DNA of 44,614 nucleotides from Didymodactylos carnosus (Eukaryota > Rotifera > Eurotatoria > Philodinida > Philodinidae). Both the position numbers and the translations under genes were made by a program. Positions 11,899 through 23,922 of the stretch are shown here, in pieces. Where the stretch lies: positions 1-44,614 of the forward strand of contig CAJNOQ010000635.1 of the NCBI GenBank assembly GCA_905250885.1, in the 5' to 3' direction. The notes beneath the pieces are model-generated. The model made no database searches and was not told where the DNA came from. It saw nothing but the letters and a program-made list of their open reading frames with translations. The first letter of the stretch is position 1. The number at the start of each line of letters is the position of its first letter.

Positions 11899-12480
11899 AA
11901 TTCATTTAACATTTTATCAATTTATCTATAATATTTGTAATTAAAGAAATTTCTGAATTAAGTAATATATATGTATTAATAATGTATTAGTAATATATGT
12001 GTAAGCGTTTTGCATGAATAAATGTCTTCATCCTACACGATTCTTATTCAAGAAAGTCAGGCATAGCACATGAGAAACAAGCTTCACTAAAATTGTAACT
12101 ACCATATTAATAAAATCAACTACAATCACTATACATTGAGTTAAATACGATGTGATAGAATAATTCCATTTCAAGTGTTAAAACTGGACCGAAATTTTCA
12201 TGAAAAAACTAAGAGTCTCATTATTTTCTCAATAATTTTTTCAATTTTTATCACTTAAACTTAATTTTCTTTTAAAATTTTCCTCGTTCAACTCTACAGA
12301 AAAATCCATTAATACGATTCTTATAAATAGCCAAAGTGAAAATTATACCCAATGATACTACGAAGCTCCGACATAGCCAACCTTTTACAGTGTTAGTTAG
12401 TAGTTAGTTAACTTTTAACAGTGTTTCTTTTTTAAAAATTTTGACCTTTTTTTCCATTTATTTAAAATACATAAAACTAA
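11899..12480. other. AT-rich spacer
   Basis: 3' flank of the CCDC50-like gene with AATAAA at 12017-12022. Apart from a short run of TTAGTTAG-like words near 12390-12410, nothing recognisable. Confidence 0.5.
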
Positions 12481-13215
12481 GTTTTGCATTTCACCGAATA
12501 ACGCTTGAGATTGGGCATCATGTCTAATCTGTTTAAGGCGAATACGCTATGGCTGAGCGTCGTATGCGAAACAATCATCATCGAGGTGAACGACAAGAGA
12601 CCGAAGACGTTCGTGTCGAAAGTCGGTGCTCATGCGCCAACGATTTCTGTTGGTGATGTGAACACTGAGATACGTGAGACGAGGAAAACATTCTATAAGA
12701 AATATAGGTCGATTTCCAGTGGAGTGAATCCGGGTGAGATCGAAGCGTAAGACAGCAAAGTGCGGGCATATCAGCGGGATTGAGATGAAATCCTTCAAGC
12801 GAACGTTATCCGAGTGTCTCGTTTCGATGGTGACACTTTCCAATTGTTCCATGGATAAGTAGCTCCATAGTAGAGCGATCTTTTGTGGGTTCACCGACAT
12901 GATTGTCACCGCGCGTAGGAGCGACCATGTTGGCTGTCCAAGGAATGCGATACTGGCGGCCGACTCGACGAGCACCAACGCGCGAATGCGATCCGAACCG
13001 GCGACGCTAGATTGTCTGAGAAGAATTGGGAAGTAGACGAGAGCACGCAAGCCACATTTGTTCGGACAACAAGGTTAACCAGAAGTTTCAATCGTTTTTC
13101 GTTCTTGAGTTATTCAAAAACCACCGACTGGGGCCGGCATATGAAAATCGATCAGAAGGGAACCTATTCGAAGTACTCTCGGTGGAACTCGCACATAGAA
13201 CCGCGTTAATACTGG
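12480..13215 (-). pseudogene. Degenerate F-box/LRR-like protein fragment
   Basis: A GC-richer island with a 167-codon minus-strand frame (12547-13050). That frame has Leu-rich repeat-like phrases (FPRLTYLSVHI, CPHFAVLRFDL, ERLRSLVVH). Beyond its stop, a shifted frame continues with RLDMMPNLKRYSVKC. Upstream, another shifted frame reads KLLVNLVVRTNVACV and, before a stop, FHMPAPVGGF. Spread over at least three frames with stops, it reads as a decayed gene. Bdelloid genomes carry many F-box proteins with this irregular LRR texture; that identification is inference, and no intact F-box motif was found. The plus-strand frame over the same bases is a shadow. Confidence 0.4.
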
Positions 13216-14257
13216 AAATTAACTTGTTGTTGTATTATCATTGAATTTCGTGTGAAAAATTGCATATCAAACTGGTTTTTATTGAAATTTGAATATACTA
13301 TAGCAGAAATATACTGATTGAAGTAAGCCTCTAGAGCTCGGTGCCCCCGATCGAGTCCCCGAAGCCATTTTAACGAAACCCACAAATCGCAGGATGGACT
13401 ATGATAGTACAGGGAGCTTCAGAATTGTCTCGTTTCCATAGATAAAATCATTTCTAAAAATCGCCTAAAATGGTTATTTTTGGGCAAAATTGCAACTTTC
13501 AAGGCGTCTGTATTGAAAACGAAAGCACTGGAGACCGTCAAACTTTTACCAAGTATACTTTGGCATATAATCTATTTGAAAATATGGTTGAAAGTCTTAT
13601 GGTCGACTTTGTTTCAAATGGGCGCTACAGCAAAATTCAGGATTTTCCGGATTTGCGCTCTTATTACACCATCTATTACAAAATAACGAAAGCATGTTTT
13701 GAGCTCGCAGTTGCGTGATTTTGTAGCTCACACTGTCTACTACTTATGGGGAAATCTCCAAGGTTAAGTAATCTTTTGTTACTGAATTACAAGAGCTTAA
13801 AGTTGACAAATTTTCTACTACTACTTCGCCATTTTGAACAAATGATAATTTACATTTAGAGACTTTTTGACGTCTCTGATAAGGCCCTTCTGCCAATGTG
13901 CCCAATTTTTATCCAAGTGACAGAGTGATAAATTCAAAATTGTACATCAAAACGGAGTAAGGTTCAGTCTAACACAGCCAAATCCAGGTAAAACTTAAGC
14001 CTTATCCAGCCTACTGCTTCCGCCGCCTCCGCAGTAATTCCAGTACCAGTGAGGATTCTCATTGTCATTTATTCCTTACAATATATTCCGGCGTCTTGAC
14101 GGGCATTTTAGATCAAGCATTCGCAGATAGATAAAAATTTCTTTGTTAGCTACGTGAGAATACGGGACCTTCAGATATTGCTTAGTGGTGATAACAAAGA
14201 TCAATCTGTTCTTCTGTTCAAGGCCTGATTCAAATTATCGACTAGTTCGCGAAACGA
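13216..14257. other. Spacer, no gene recognised
   Basis: Mixed-composition sequence with several short open frames around 13470-13718 that overlap each other and show no family signature. No terminal repeats seen. Confidence 0.4.
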
Positions 14258-14569
14258 ATGAAGACTCTATTCATCTTCTTATTAATATTACCAATCTTAG
14301 TGTCTTCTGGTCCGTTGACTTATGGTGGCTGCCAAACGGCTTGTAATTATGATGCTGTAACGTGTTACAGTTTAGCCGGTCTTACGTTTGGGGTAAAAAC
14401 CGCAGCTGCTACGGCTACGAGCCCTGTTGGATGGTAGGCATGATTGATGTCGAGTTCCATGTCAACTATTGTACCTGCCGTGGCTTGTAGTGCTGCACAG
14501 GGAACATGTATGGCCGCTTGTACTCCGTTTTTAGTAGCCCCAACACCGAATTTACAAGAAAAGCCTTAA
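14258..14569 (+). pseudogene. Small secreted cysteine-patterned protein, interrupted by two stops
   Basis: The 104-codon frame starts with a clear signal peptide (about residues 1-17, cleavage after VSSG or nearby). Then GPLTYGGCQTACN, TCYSLAGLTFG, and later VACSAAQGTCMAACTP and VAPTP. This Gly-Pro-x-x-Tyr-Gly...Cys-x3-Cys...Cys-Tyr, then CxxxxxxC, pattern resembles a family of about 80-residue uncharacterised secreted proteins in many invertebrates and fungi, as I recall it. Codons 60 (TAG, 14435-14437) and 62 (TGA, 14441-14443) are in-frame stops; the frame resumes unchanged on both sides, so the damage is point-like or a short in-frame insert. A 21-base GT...AG segment (14434-14454) would remove both stops in frame, but it is far shorter than usual animal introns. 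Its stop codon lies in one arm of a perfect inverted repeat. Confidence 0.6.
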
Positions 14570-14633
14570 ATTAATTTCTTATTTCTGTAGTTGTTAGCTG
14601 ACAATGAGTATTTAAGGCTTTTCTTGTAAATTC
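14548..14633. repeat. Perfect 24-base inverted repeat at the 3' end of the secreted-protein gene
   Basis: Bases 14548-14571, which include the last codons and stop of the cysteine-patterned frame, are exactly repeated in reverse complement at 14610-14633, with a 38-base spacer. The core is GAATTTACAAGAAAAGCC. A perfect copy within a decayed gene implies a recent local inverted duplication or selection on the stem. Confidence 0.8.
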
Positions 14634-16298
14634 TCTAATTTAGTAAAGAAAGGTCGTGTAGAGGTGGGAGATGTCTCGTTTTAATCAGCAATTTGCGGGC
14701 TACAATCGTACCTTATTAAAAAGAGGTTTTGATTAGTTTTTAGAGTTCGTGAAAAACTGTTTTTCCAGAAAACCGGGTCTTCAAGAGTCCGCAACTTTTT
14801 TTAATTTTTTGAGGCCAAATTTGAAATCAGCGTGAAAAATTGAATCAATCTATGTGTCTCTCTCAATTGATGGAGACTTGGCTATGACTTAAAAATAGTG
14901 ATAAAATGGTGGATTAGTCTAATTTTGGTCGCTTTTTCAATTTTAGTCAAAAACTGATGGAAAAGTAATTATTTTAAAACTCATTTGACATGTTTTGGAT
15001 AGAGTGAATAATTCTACACACTCATGAGTATTTTTCAAGGTTTCAGGTCTCACTTCAAAGCCAGCTGATGGTTCAAAAGTGAAAGAGATTAAAAATACCT
15101 CTTTTCAAAAATCATTGAGTGTTCATTTTCCTTGATGCTTTTAAGTAAAGTCAAGGACATATTTGGAATCAGCGTTGAATTCTGATTCTAGTGATGTGTT
15201 TTTCATCCATTTCTGAGGAAATGTTTTTTTCGATGTTCCTGAGGTCCACCTCAGCACTCAAATTTTTCGAAAAAATTGAAAGTAGTTTTTTGGAAAAACT
15301 GAACCGGCCATTTTGTTCAGTTTTCGACGCTGATTACAGCCATGTAGTGTTTTCCCGAAAATTCTTTGGGATGAAATCCACTTATCCAGACTTGTCCTTT
15401 GTAAAATTTTGAACTATCATTATTCATGAGTCAAATAAAACCGTGCGAAAAGCATATAGATGACCTTCTGTTGAGTTTCACAATATTAATTGCTGAAGTT
15501 TTAAGATTTCGTATTTTATCAAAACGCGTTTCATATCAAGAGAATATTAGAATTTTTTATTTTTTCCATTACACACTTTTAAACGATAGCGCCGTACTCG
15601 GATAACACAGAACACTCATAAACGCAGAAAAACGTGTGTAAGCATGTTTTGTTGGATAATTACTGGTTACAAATGCGTTTGAATGCGTTCTTTCAACCTC
15701 TTCTATAATAAACACGTTTGAGTGTGTGTTGTTGTACATAGTCTTTATTCATCTAAAATGTGTCGAATGTACTCAGTTTTTCATGCTGTACTGTCGACCA
15801 AAGCGATTTGCAGTCTCATTGTACCATTTGTAAAAAAAATAAGAAAAAAACGTTACGTCTAATGGAGTCTAACTCTTAAAAAGTTTCTCTATTATCTGAG
15901 AGGACTACAAGAAAAAAATTCCCGACTTCCACTACTAAGATGGCTGAGATATTCGAGCTTTTCATAAATCAGCACAATCCCTGACATTACTGTGCTAGAA
16001 AACGTTTGTTACTGGCAAAAACGTATGAATGTGACACACCGTTTGATAAATCCCACTGAGGAAAATCTGATAGTGCATGCGCCAACTCTAATGCACACAT
16101 GGGCCAGCATATACGGATGAAAAGCTTGCTTTTTCAGCACTAGAAGCCCTTTGTCACGTATAAACAGCATTTTTTTTGTAATTATCATAAAGATGAGATT
16201 CCTGACACATTTGTTTTCGTTCTAAGCCTGGTTTCGATCGGTACACGCACAATGTAGCGGTGGCACATATTCATATCAGTAGCCACTTGATGACGAAT
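14634..16298. other. Spacer with old repeat-like sequence
   Basis: No gene recognised. About 14690-15420 is less AT-rich and has the texture of a noncoding interspersed repeat. The 14-mer AACCGGGTCTTCAA at 14771-14784 recurs in reverse complement at 21457-21470. Around 15520-15740 there are several CACGTTTG / AACGCGTTT words. Confidence 0.45.
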
Positions 16299-16687
16299 CA
16301 GAGCTGGACAAGTCAGAGATTTTGCAGGTCACAAGTCAAGTCAAATCACTAAAAAAATTGTCAAGTCAAGTCGAGATGAGAAAATTTTTTTTTCCAAGTC
16401 AAGTCTAGTCTGGTTAAAAATTAGGCAGAAAATAAACTTTGCTAGCGCCTTTTGGGTAAGAGACAGTTTTTATAGTTTCAGAAACTCTGTTTCATGTTAA
16501 GAAATACCTAATTTAAACGAAAATCTCTTACTGGAAATGATTTGACAAAACTTTCAAGTCTAGTCACGGTCATGAAAAAGAGTCGCTCGATCCAAGTCAA
16601 GTCTACGCCTCAAAAATTTTTCGACCAAGTCAAGTCAAATCAGACTTGAGGCATTTTTGTCTTGATTTTCCTAGCTCTGTGACGAAC
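16291..16687. mobile_element. hAT-like non-autonomous element with 8-base target duplication
   Basis: The element spans 16299-16679 (381 bases). Its ends are CAGAGCTGGACAAGTCA on the left and, read on the other strand, CAGAGCTAGGAAAATCA on the right. It is flanked by TGACGAAT (16291-16298) and TGACGAAC (16680-16687), a 7-of-8 match. CAGAG termini plus an 8-base duplication are hAT hallmarks. The interior is made mostly of CAAGTC / AAGTCAAGTC units and encodes nothing, so it depends on a transposase elsewhere. Confidence 0.75.
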
Positions 16688-17243
16688 TGATTGACAAATA
16701 ATAAGTATGACTTTCCTTTCGATCTGACGTTGATATTCCCAGAAACAACTCGCAGGACATTCCGATGGTAATTAGTATTTTTCTTCCAAACCATATGTCC
16801 CATAAACTGATTCTTATGCTTGGACATGATCTCAACAATGGAGTATACAAGAGTCAATATTTTATATGGTTAATATGTATTGACACATAGCCACTCTATT
16901 TGCTATGACATCTACAGCTAGTCAATATTATCGATATATAAAATATGAAATTTCAATTATTTACTATAAGTTAGAGAATTGAATAATAAAAAACCAAAAA
17001 TTCTACCGTACAATAATTATTATTTGTTAAGTAACATCTCATTTTATCTACTATTGACTCAAAATAGGTAGAAATTATTTTAAACATGAAACCTAATATA
17101 CGGAGTCATACAGCTGATGAGAAATATTACATTTTAAGCTCGTTTTCTTTTTGTATAAAAATGTATCACATAAGAAACACGCTGTATAAAAAATAAAGTG
17201 GAAGCATAAAATAATCTTTTAAAAATATCAAAAGAAAATTACG
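16688..17243. other. 3' flank of the ZSWIM2-like gene
   Basis: AT-rich sequence downstream (on the minus strand) of the ZSWIM2-like stop codon. No gene or obvious repeat was found, and I saw no convincing minus-strand AATAAA. Confidence 0.4.
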
Positions 17244-19835
17244 TTATGTATTATTCAATCTCCTCTGAACACGTTGACGCACTTTACATGAATGTGTTCG
17301 ATTAAATATTCGACGTTGTGGTGGTGGAGCTCTTGGTGGAAGATTGAATTCAATATTGATTGTATTTGTATGTTGTGCCGAATGACTATCTCGTTTAGCG
17401 AGTGAGAATAGTAAGTTTTTTGATTGTTGATTATTGTCATTATCGTTAGTTAAACTGTTTCGTCTTGATCTCGGTGGTGTACACACTGGTGAGACAAATG
17501 AAGATCTTCTTGGAGCAAAACGATTTTCACTAATACTAAGAAAATAGTCTAAATTATTTTCACGTTTGAATAGAGTGGTGGTGTTCTTCGATAATAAATT
17601 TTGAACGTTAATTTGAAGCGATGGCTGTGAATCACTAGTGGTGGTTTGAATTAATGAACGAAGTGGTGTACGCAAATGAAGAGGATGTACTCGTCGATCA
17701 GGTGATGGAAATAGCAATAAAGGATCAGTATCCGTAATGTTATTATGTGGCATAGAACGCGTTTGATAAGGAGTGACGGATAGACCAAGATCAGCAGATA
17801 ATAATTGAGTACTATTATAATTCGCTTTTGTTTGATCACTGTTAACAAACGATGTTGACATTTGTTTTTGGATATTACCATCTGTCGCTGATCTGGAGAA
17901 AATAATTAATGTGACTAGTCTAATTATAGGCAATTAATAATATTACCTACCTTTTTCCTCCTCTTCTCTCCATTTCCATTTCCACACTCCATACAAGTTG
18001 TCCATCAATTGGACACGTTGGATGACTATGTAATAACCATCCATCGATACATTCGATATGAAATTTGTGTCTACATGATGGTAATCTTCGTACACGTTCA
18101 CCCACTCGATATGATCTCAAACATAATCGACATTGTTCACCACGTTGTAGCAGTCGACTCGTATCATGTACACGTTCATATGGAAAAGATTTAACAACTC
18201 TTTCTGGTATACCTATCGCAGTTTCATTGTGTGCACTTCAAAGAAACACAAATACAGTTTCATAATAAGGATATTTAAGAGTATTTAGAACACTCTATAC
18301 TTTTCCAACTGCCGTAATAAATCATAATCATTATCGGTGATGTTACGATTAACTAACAATTGACGAACAGCATTTGGTACCGCTGTCAAATGATCTCGAG
18401 AAGCATTTTTCCATCGTTGAAATGATTTCTAATTCAAATGAATCATAATCGCTAATTAAATTCTAAAAGAAATATTTCATCACTTACTTCTCGATAATCA
18501 AAACTATGTTCATTATGAATATTTAAATTAAAACATGTTTGACAAAGAAAATAGTCTTGACATATATTACCTAAATAACAAATCTACATCATATAGAGAC
18601 AGTAAGAAGAAAAAACTAATTTGAACTCTTACATTTATAACATTTTCCCGCAATTGGACAAGCTCGACAACGATGACACGAATAACCCAAATGTATTGAG
18701 CTTTTCTCGGCTTGTTCAGCACCACTTGTACGAAATTCTTGTTTTAATAATTCAGTATCTCCAAACATTTTACGGCACAGAGGACATTTTATAACGTTTT
18801 CACCAGTTGTCAATTGATGATCAAGCCACACTTTCATACACTTAATATGAACATTATTTCCGCAACCACGCCTATATTAAAAGAGCCATATTTTTTCCTT
18901 ATGTTAAAAATATTAAGTCCAAAAGAATACCTGCAGTAGGTAAGTGGTAGCTTTTTTATGAGAAATTCTTCTTGACATATTGGACATACATCATCTTTAT
19001 TGATTGATCGTTGTTCAACTTCACTGTCTTTCAATTGATCTTCCTAAAACATAGTATAATTTGAGAATACTTCTATATACCTCTTTTGAACAATCCACCG
19101 ATGAGACAGTTCGTGAGCATAAAGAATGCTCAGTTCTCAAAAATTCATCATACAATTCAAGTTCCTTAATCTTCCATCTTAAAAAAGATTTTTCGAGAAC
19201 TTATTCGAGATATTTTGAAATTAAATTAAAATTTTAGTTAAAAATGCTTCCATGAATACACATGGTGGAAAAAACTACCGTGTTTTTCTAACAATATGTT
19301 GAGTCTAAATAAATAAATAAGTGTAACAAGTACTTTAAGTTCAATATCTGTGACGAATTTTCTTCTTTGTTGTTGTTCATCTGCTAGTCCACGTAGAATT
19401 TCATTAATTTCACGTTCAACTAAAGATTTTTGCCATAACACTAAAATCGAGACAACAATTATTTATTAAAGAGAAGATACAAATTGATTCTAATTTTGTA
19501 CTTGAATTTGTTCGTGGTATTCGAAAACGTTTGAGCAATATCCAACACAAATGTTTACATAATTCACGTTCCTTCTGAAATAATGGACATGAGCATTGAT
19601 GTGGATCACCGAGAAATACCTAAATGATCAATGTAGAATCATAGATAGAGGCAAAATAGACACTCAATCATCGTTATGTTACTTTGTACGTTCGTTGAGA
19701 ATCCGCTTCATCTTTGATAACAAATGCAGTTGGTCCGGTTTGTCGAAGTATGTAGATTGTACTGTTTAAGGCATCCTCTTGGGATTGCAAACATTTTTCA
19801 GAACATTCTAAACGATAGGGAATTGAACGTGACAT
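17244..19835 (-). CDS. ZSWIM2: ZSWIM2-like E3 ubiquitin-protein ligase
   Basis: Minus-strand exons, 5' to 3': 19683-19835, 19502-19619, 19334-19440, 18931-19043, 18633-18871, 18488-18570, 18301-18428, 17951-18235 and 17244-17892. All junctions are GT-AG and in frame, giving 624 residues against about 633 in human. Domains in order: SWIM zinc finger (C60xC62...C72xH74), first RING (C146, C149, C163/C167, H172, C175, C193, C196), ZZ finger (C229, C232, C241, C244, C253, C256, H262, H265), and second RING (C349, C352, C368, H370, H373, C376, C388). The second RING ends CPID, with Asp in the last ligand place, as I recall for the vertebrate protein. The Ser/Asn-rich C-terminal tail (about 410-624) looks disordered. 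ZSWIM2 promotes ubiquitin transfer and is best known from testis apoptosis. The ATG directly abuts a TTTAG acceptor-like sequence. Confidence 0.95.
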
Positions 19836-22120
19836 CTAAATATTAAAGCAACAGTTTAACATTACCATTCTAGTATTTAACGTGTATTCTTCTGTAGAGA
19901 TGCGAAAATTTCATTTTAAGTTTAAAGAACAAGATCTGATAAAGCGATGCCAATAGTTTCACAACTTTCCACAAGAACGAATAAAAAAGAAATTTTAGAG
20001 TGCTTATTCTTCTAAATGCTAGTTGTAGTTATTATCTTATAATCATTAAAAGAACGAAATGACTTTATATATTTATGAATCTTTGTGCACTTCACTTTTC
20101 TGAAAAATCCTATAATACGTTCTACTAACGCCATTTACTGCTATTCACCATATCTGTTGTTAAGCAACAAATTCTATGTATAGCGATATTAGTATAGGCA
20201 TGTGCGTACAGAGACAGTCATGCCATTCTATATACTGGTTATTAAACAGGCCAATCATTCGTCAACTTTCCATTAGCCTTCGATTTAGAATTTTTTTTTT
20301 TAAATTGAAAAACAAAACTACCATTTAGTTACGAATTTTGTGCCAATATTCATCAATCTTTCTGTAAGAGTGTTGAATGCTTTTTTAAGTTCAGCTCTAG
20401 TTTTCTTCTTTGCTCACTTCTATGATGGTGAGAACTTAATGAGCAGCGAAAGTAAAATTTTCTGTCTTTCTTTTACGATGACATCGAGTCTCACTAGTTA
20501 TTAATTAGTTTTTTTAGATAATGTCATCAGGCTAACTGAAAAACTGCGAATTGTTGATTGGAGTACGAGTATTTTTCTTCAATATGAAATAATCTCGTGA
20601 CAGAAAAGAGTAAAACAAAATCGATTCCGTGAAGCATGTAATCTTCTATGCTATTTCTATTGCTACGTTTTATGTTTCTATTTATAGTTTATGTTTGTTG
20701 TTGTTTGGCTCGAGTCATTGTTATTATAGGTCGGGGACTTTTGATGACTCACTTTCCGTGGATAAATCATTCATTCATTCACGTTCCTCATTACGATTCT
20801 TGCTGTTTCTTTTAAATTTTTGCGTATGTATTAAACTTTATGATTTTATCTTACAGGTGATAGAAAATCGAAGATAAGTTTACTGATATTTAGCCAAAAT
20901 TAATAACGATCAGTGTACATAAAAGAAATTCTTGCAATTCAAACCTTTTCTTCTACTCATTTTTTTGTTGATTAATTGGTAAAAACTGATTCAAAACGTT
21001 ATTTTTCTAGTGTTCATTGTCTAAATATTTGAGGTCGTGATTTTTCTATATCACGAAGAACTGCAGTTTTTCTATAGAGAGGGTAACAATTATAGAAAGA
21101 AATATTTAAGAAGCGCTAAACTTTTACGTTTTAAGGGCTCCTCTCAGAAATTATCTCTGACACCGTATATCCGATCTTGACGAAACTTTCCGTAAATGTT
21201 AGGTTTAGTGAGTCACGTGAATGAAAAGTTTCTTTTGTCTCCAAGTCTTACGGTTCAGGAGTTTCCAGAGATCAAGGTCCAAAAAGGACCCCGAACTTTT
21301 TCCCAAGATGTTTTAATATACTTCAAGCTGGAGAGTCCAGGTTTGTTTTATTTTAAATTAGACATCTAACTAATTTTGATCAGAAAAGTTTGCTCTACAA
21401 ATATGTGTGTTCAGAAAAATTTTAATTGCATAAGTAGCCAGGAAAAAAACTATTATTTGAAGACCCGGTTTTTGAAGGCTCCTAGAAAACTTGCTCAAAA
21501 TCCGCGAAAAACTATTTTTGTAACCAAAAACGATACAGATTTTGAAAGTAGACACTTCATACTATCTTTCCATGTGCGTATCTCAAAACCGATGTTTTTC
21601 ATCGAAAATCACCATTTCTGAGGAAGGGACTCCTTAAAGACACTGCTCTCCAATGTGTTCATAACAACAGAAAAAAGGATAAAGATCGGTGTTTTCTTAA
21701 TTTGAGTTTTAAAAATAACTTTTCGACGATGATGTATTTGTACGATAAAAGAGTATTTTCTTCAAGTTAACTCTCAATCTGCATTCCTTTACTATCAGCT
21801 ACTTTAATAAATGCAGAGTAATTTATATTATGAAGAAAGATTATGAATTTATTTTCTAGATGTAATTATAGATCAAGTAAGTATCGGTATGATTCAGTCA
21901 TTATCTATTTTTTGGTATAGTAAACATATATCTGCGTTATTGATGAAAGGTAAAAAGATAACGGCTAAACAGCAATATAGTAGCAATGAAAACTGATCTG
22001 ATATTTCATCAAAGACAAAAAAAAATAACAATTTTTTTTTTGCAAATGTTTTTTTAATATATTTTATTACGTTTTTTGTCATAATCTGTGACACATGAGT
22101 AAAATCAAACATATCAGAGC
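19836..22120. other. Upstream flank of ZSWIM2-like gene and gene-poor spacer
   Basis: No gene recognised. The segment 21000-21620 is less AT-rich and shares the 14-mer described at 14771 in opposite orientation (21457-21470), so it may belong to the same old repeat family. The 82-codon frame at 20629 begins with GTG and has no support. Confidence 0.45.
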
Positions 22121-22243
22121 CGTATCAAGTAAGAAATATTTCTATCTTTTCACTTCTTGGCAAATGTTACCGAAATGTCTATATAGACATTGGGTAACAT
22201 TTGCCAAGAAGTGAAAAGATAGAAATATTCCTTACTTGATACG
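22121..22243. mobile_element. Near-perfect 123-base palindrome (foldback MITE)
   Basis: The left arm begins CGTATCAAGTAAG and the right arm ends CTTACTTGATACG. The two halves are complementary to the centre (around 22182, AATGTCTATATAGACATT) with only a few mismatches. Just outside, CAGAGC on the left and GACTG on the right suggest CAG...CTG termini, but no duplicated target site is visible. A transcript would fold into a single long hairpin. Confidence 0.7.
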
Positions 22244-23922
22244 ACTGTAATTCCTTTTTTAACAAAAATCTTGTAGTGCTTTCTAAGTAAAATAATCATT
22301 CATTTCATCGATAGCTATAGTACATTATTTCGTTCTGAAAGCTAAAAACTACTTGAAAGTAGTTTTTCCTCGAAAAAAAAATGGAATTAATTATATAAGA
22401 AAGTATTTTTATATAGAAAAGAAATGAGCATTTGAGAAATTTTTTTAAAAAAACATGTTAAAACTATTATATGATATATTCGTTATAATTTTTTTCTGTC
22501 ATAATGTTCATTTCAGACGAATAAAAATATATTGTTTGCAGGATAAAATAAAAAATGAGGATATTAATATTCTGTAATACATAGTTGGAAAATTAATGAT
22601 ATGTTCACGTAAGGCATATTGACATTCTCGATTATGATTATATGTAATTTCCTATTAGACATGAGTGTTTGTTTTTTCTCATTGTCTGTTTCGATGAATT
22701 TTTGCGTAGTTTTGTTGTAAATGTAAAAAAAACAGAAAATTACTTATTGTTTCGAGAACAATTAATACTATTCTAATCATAGAATGAATAGGTATAGAGA
22801 TTAATTTCGTGTGCTTCCCATTTTTATTTTTCTCTATTTTTCTAGTTAATGTTAATTAGATAATAAATCGCGATCTTATCATATAACTAATTACTCAGGG
22901 TGTTAAATATTCATCGGCTGTTAGCAAAAAAAAAAGAAAAAACGAATGAACACGCAAGAAGCAAAAATTTAAACATAAAGAAGAAAAACACTTATGTGAA
23001 AGGCACATAATTATCGTCAAAAAAGAAATTAGTTGGATATTTATGAAACAAGTAAATAGTATCATAATATGGATGGTTAATCAAATTAAAAAGTAGAAAA
23101 AGTAATTTTATGAAAAATATTCGTTTTTTTAATATTGACCGTGAGAAGTTTAGAAAGGATAATAATTATTGCTTTTTATTATTAACAAATAAAAAAGATG
23201 AGTAAATATTAATCATTTGATGAATAAAAAAATGTACAGTATCTACACAATAATTATATGACCATTCAGTCTCTACTATTTTTTTGTTTTCTTTCATAGT
23301 TGCTACTATTTTCATTATTGCGTTTTGCATCAATCCACTAGAGTGGTGAATATAGAAGATAGGAAAATACGAAGGAAATGCAAAGAGAAGAAAAGAATTT
23401 CATCGTATTGCGGTCGGAAGTTCATTATAGATATATGTTGTTTTTTTCTCCTTTATTTTCTTCCTAACATATTATGAGAAAATGAATATTGCTTTCTATT
23501 TTTAACAAGACCTCTTTTTCTCTTCGTTGTTTTGCAGTGTGATCGGATCAGTTATTTTGCTATATGTATGTATGCTAGTATAGGACATGAAAAATAGGGT
23601 TTTTTTCTTTTATTTTTTTCATTATTTTTTTATTGAGAGTAGGGAGAGACAGATATAGGAGAATACATTGGATACTGATTGTTGGTGTACACAGGTGACA
23701 TATAAATAACTATTGTTTTAGGGGTTCTTATCTGACAGATGCATGAAGCGTGCTATTCTCTCGATGTTAAAATGATGACTTAAAAACTAGTTCTTGATCG
23801 GATAGGTGCAAAACAAATAACATTAACTTTTATTAATCTTCAGAGTAAGTCTAGTAGAGAAAAAGATGTATAATTCTAGACTCAATGTTTTATTTTTAAT
23901 TAGAATAACAGAGTTTGAACTA
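22244..23922. other. AT-rich spacer
   Basis: Strongly AT-rich, with many A and T runs. No coding frame, RNA gene or structured repeat was found. Confidence 0.5.

Noticed and set aside
12505..12750. Plus-strand frame in the GC-richer island
   Set aside because: The opposite strand gives the coherent Leu-rich pattern; this is its shadow.
13470..13718. 82-codon frame
   Set aside because: A second frame of similar length overlaps it, and neither has a recognisable motif.
20629..20877. 82-codon frame with hydrophobic stretches
   Set aside because: It starts at GTG, and hydrophobic frames are expected by chance in T-rich DNA.
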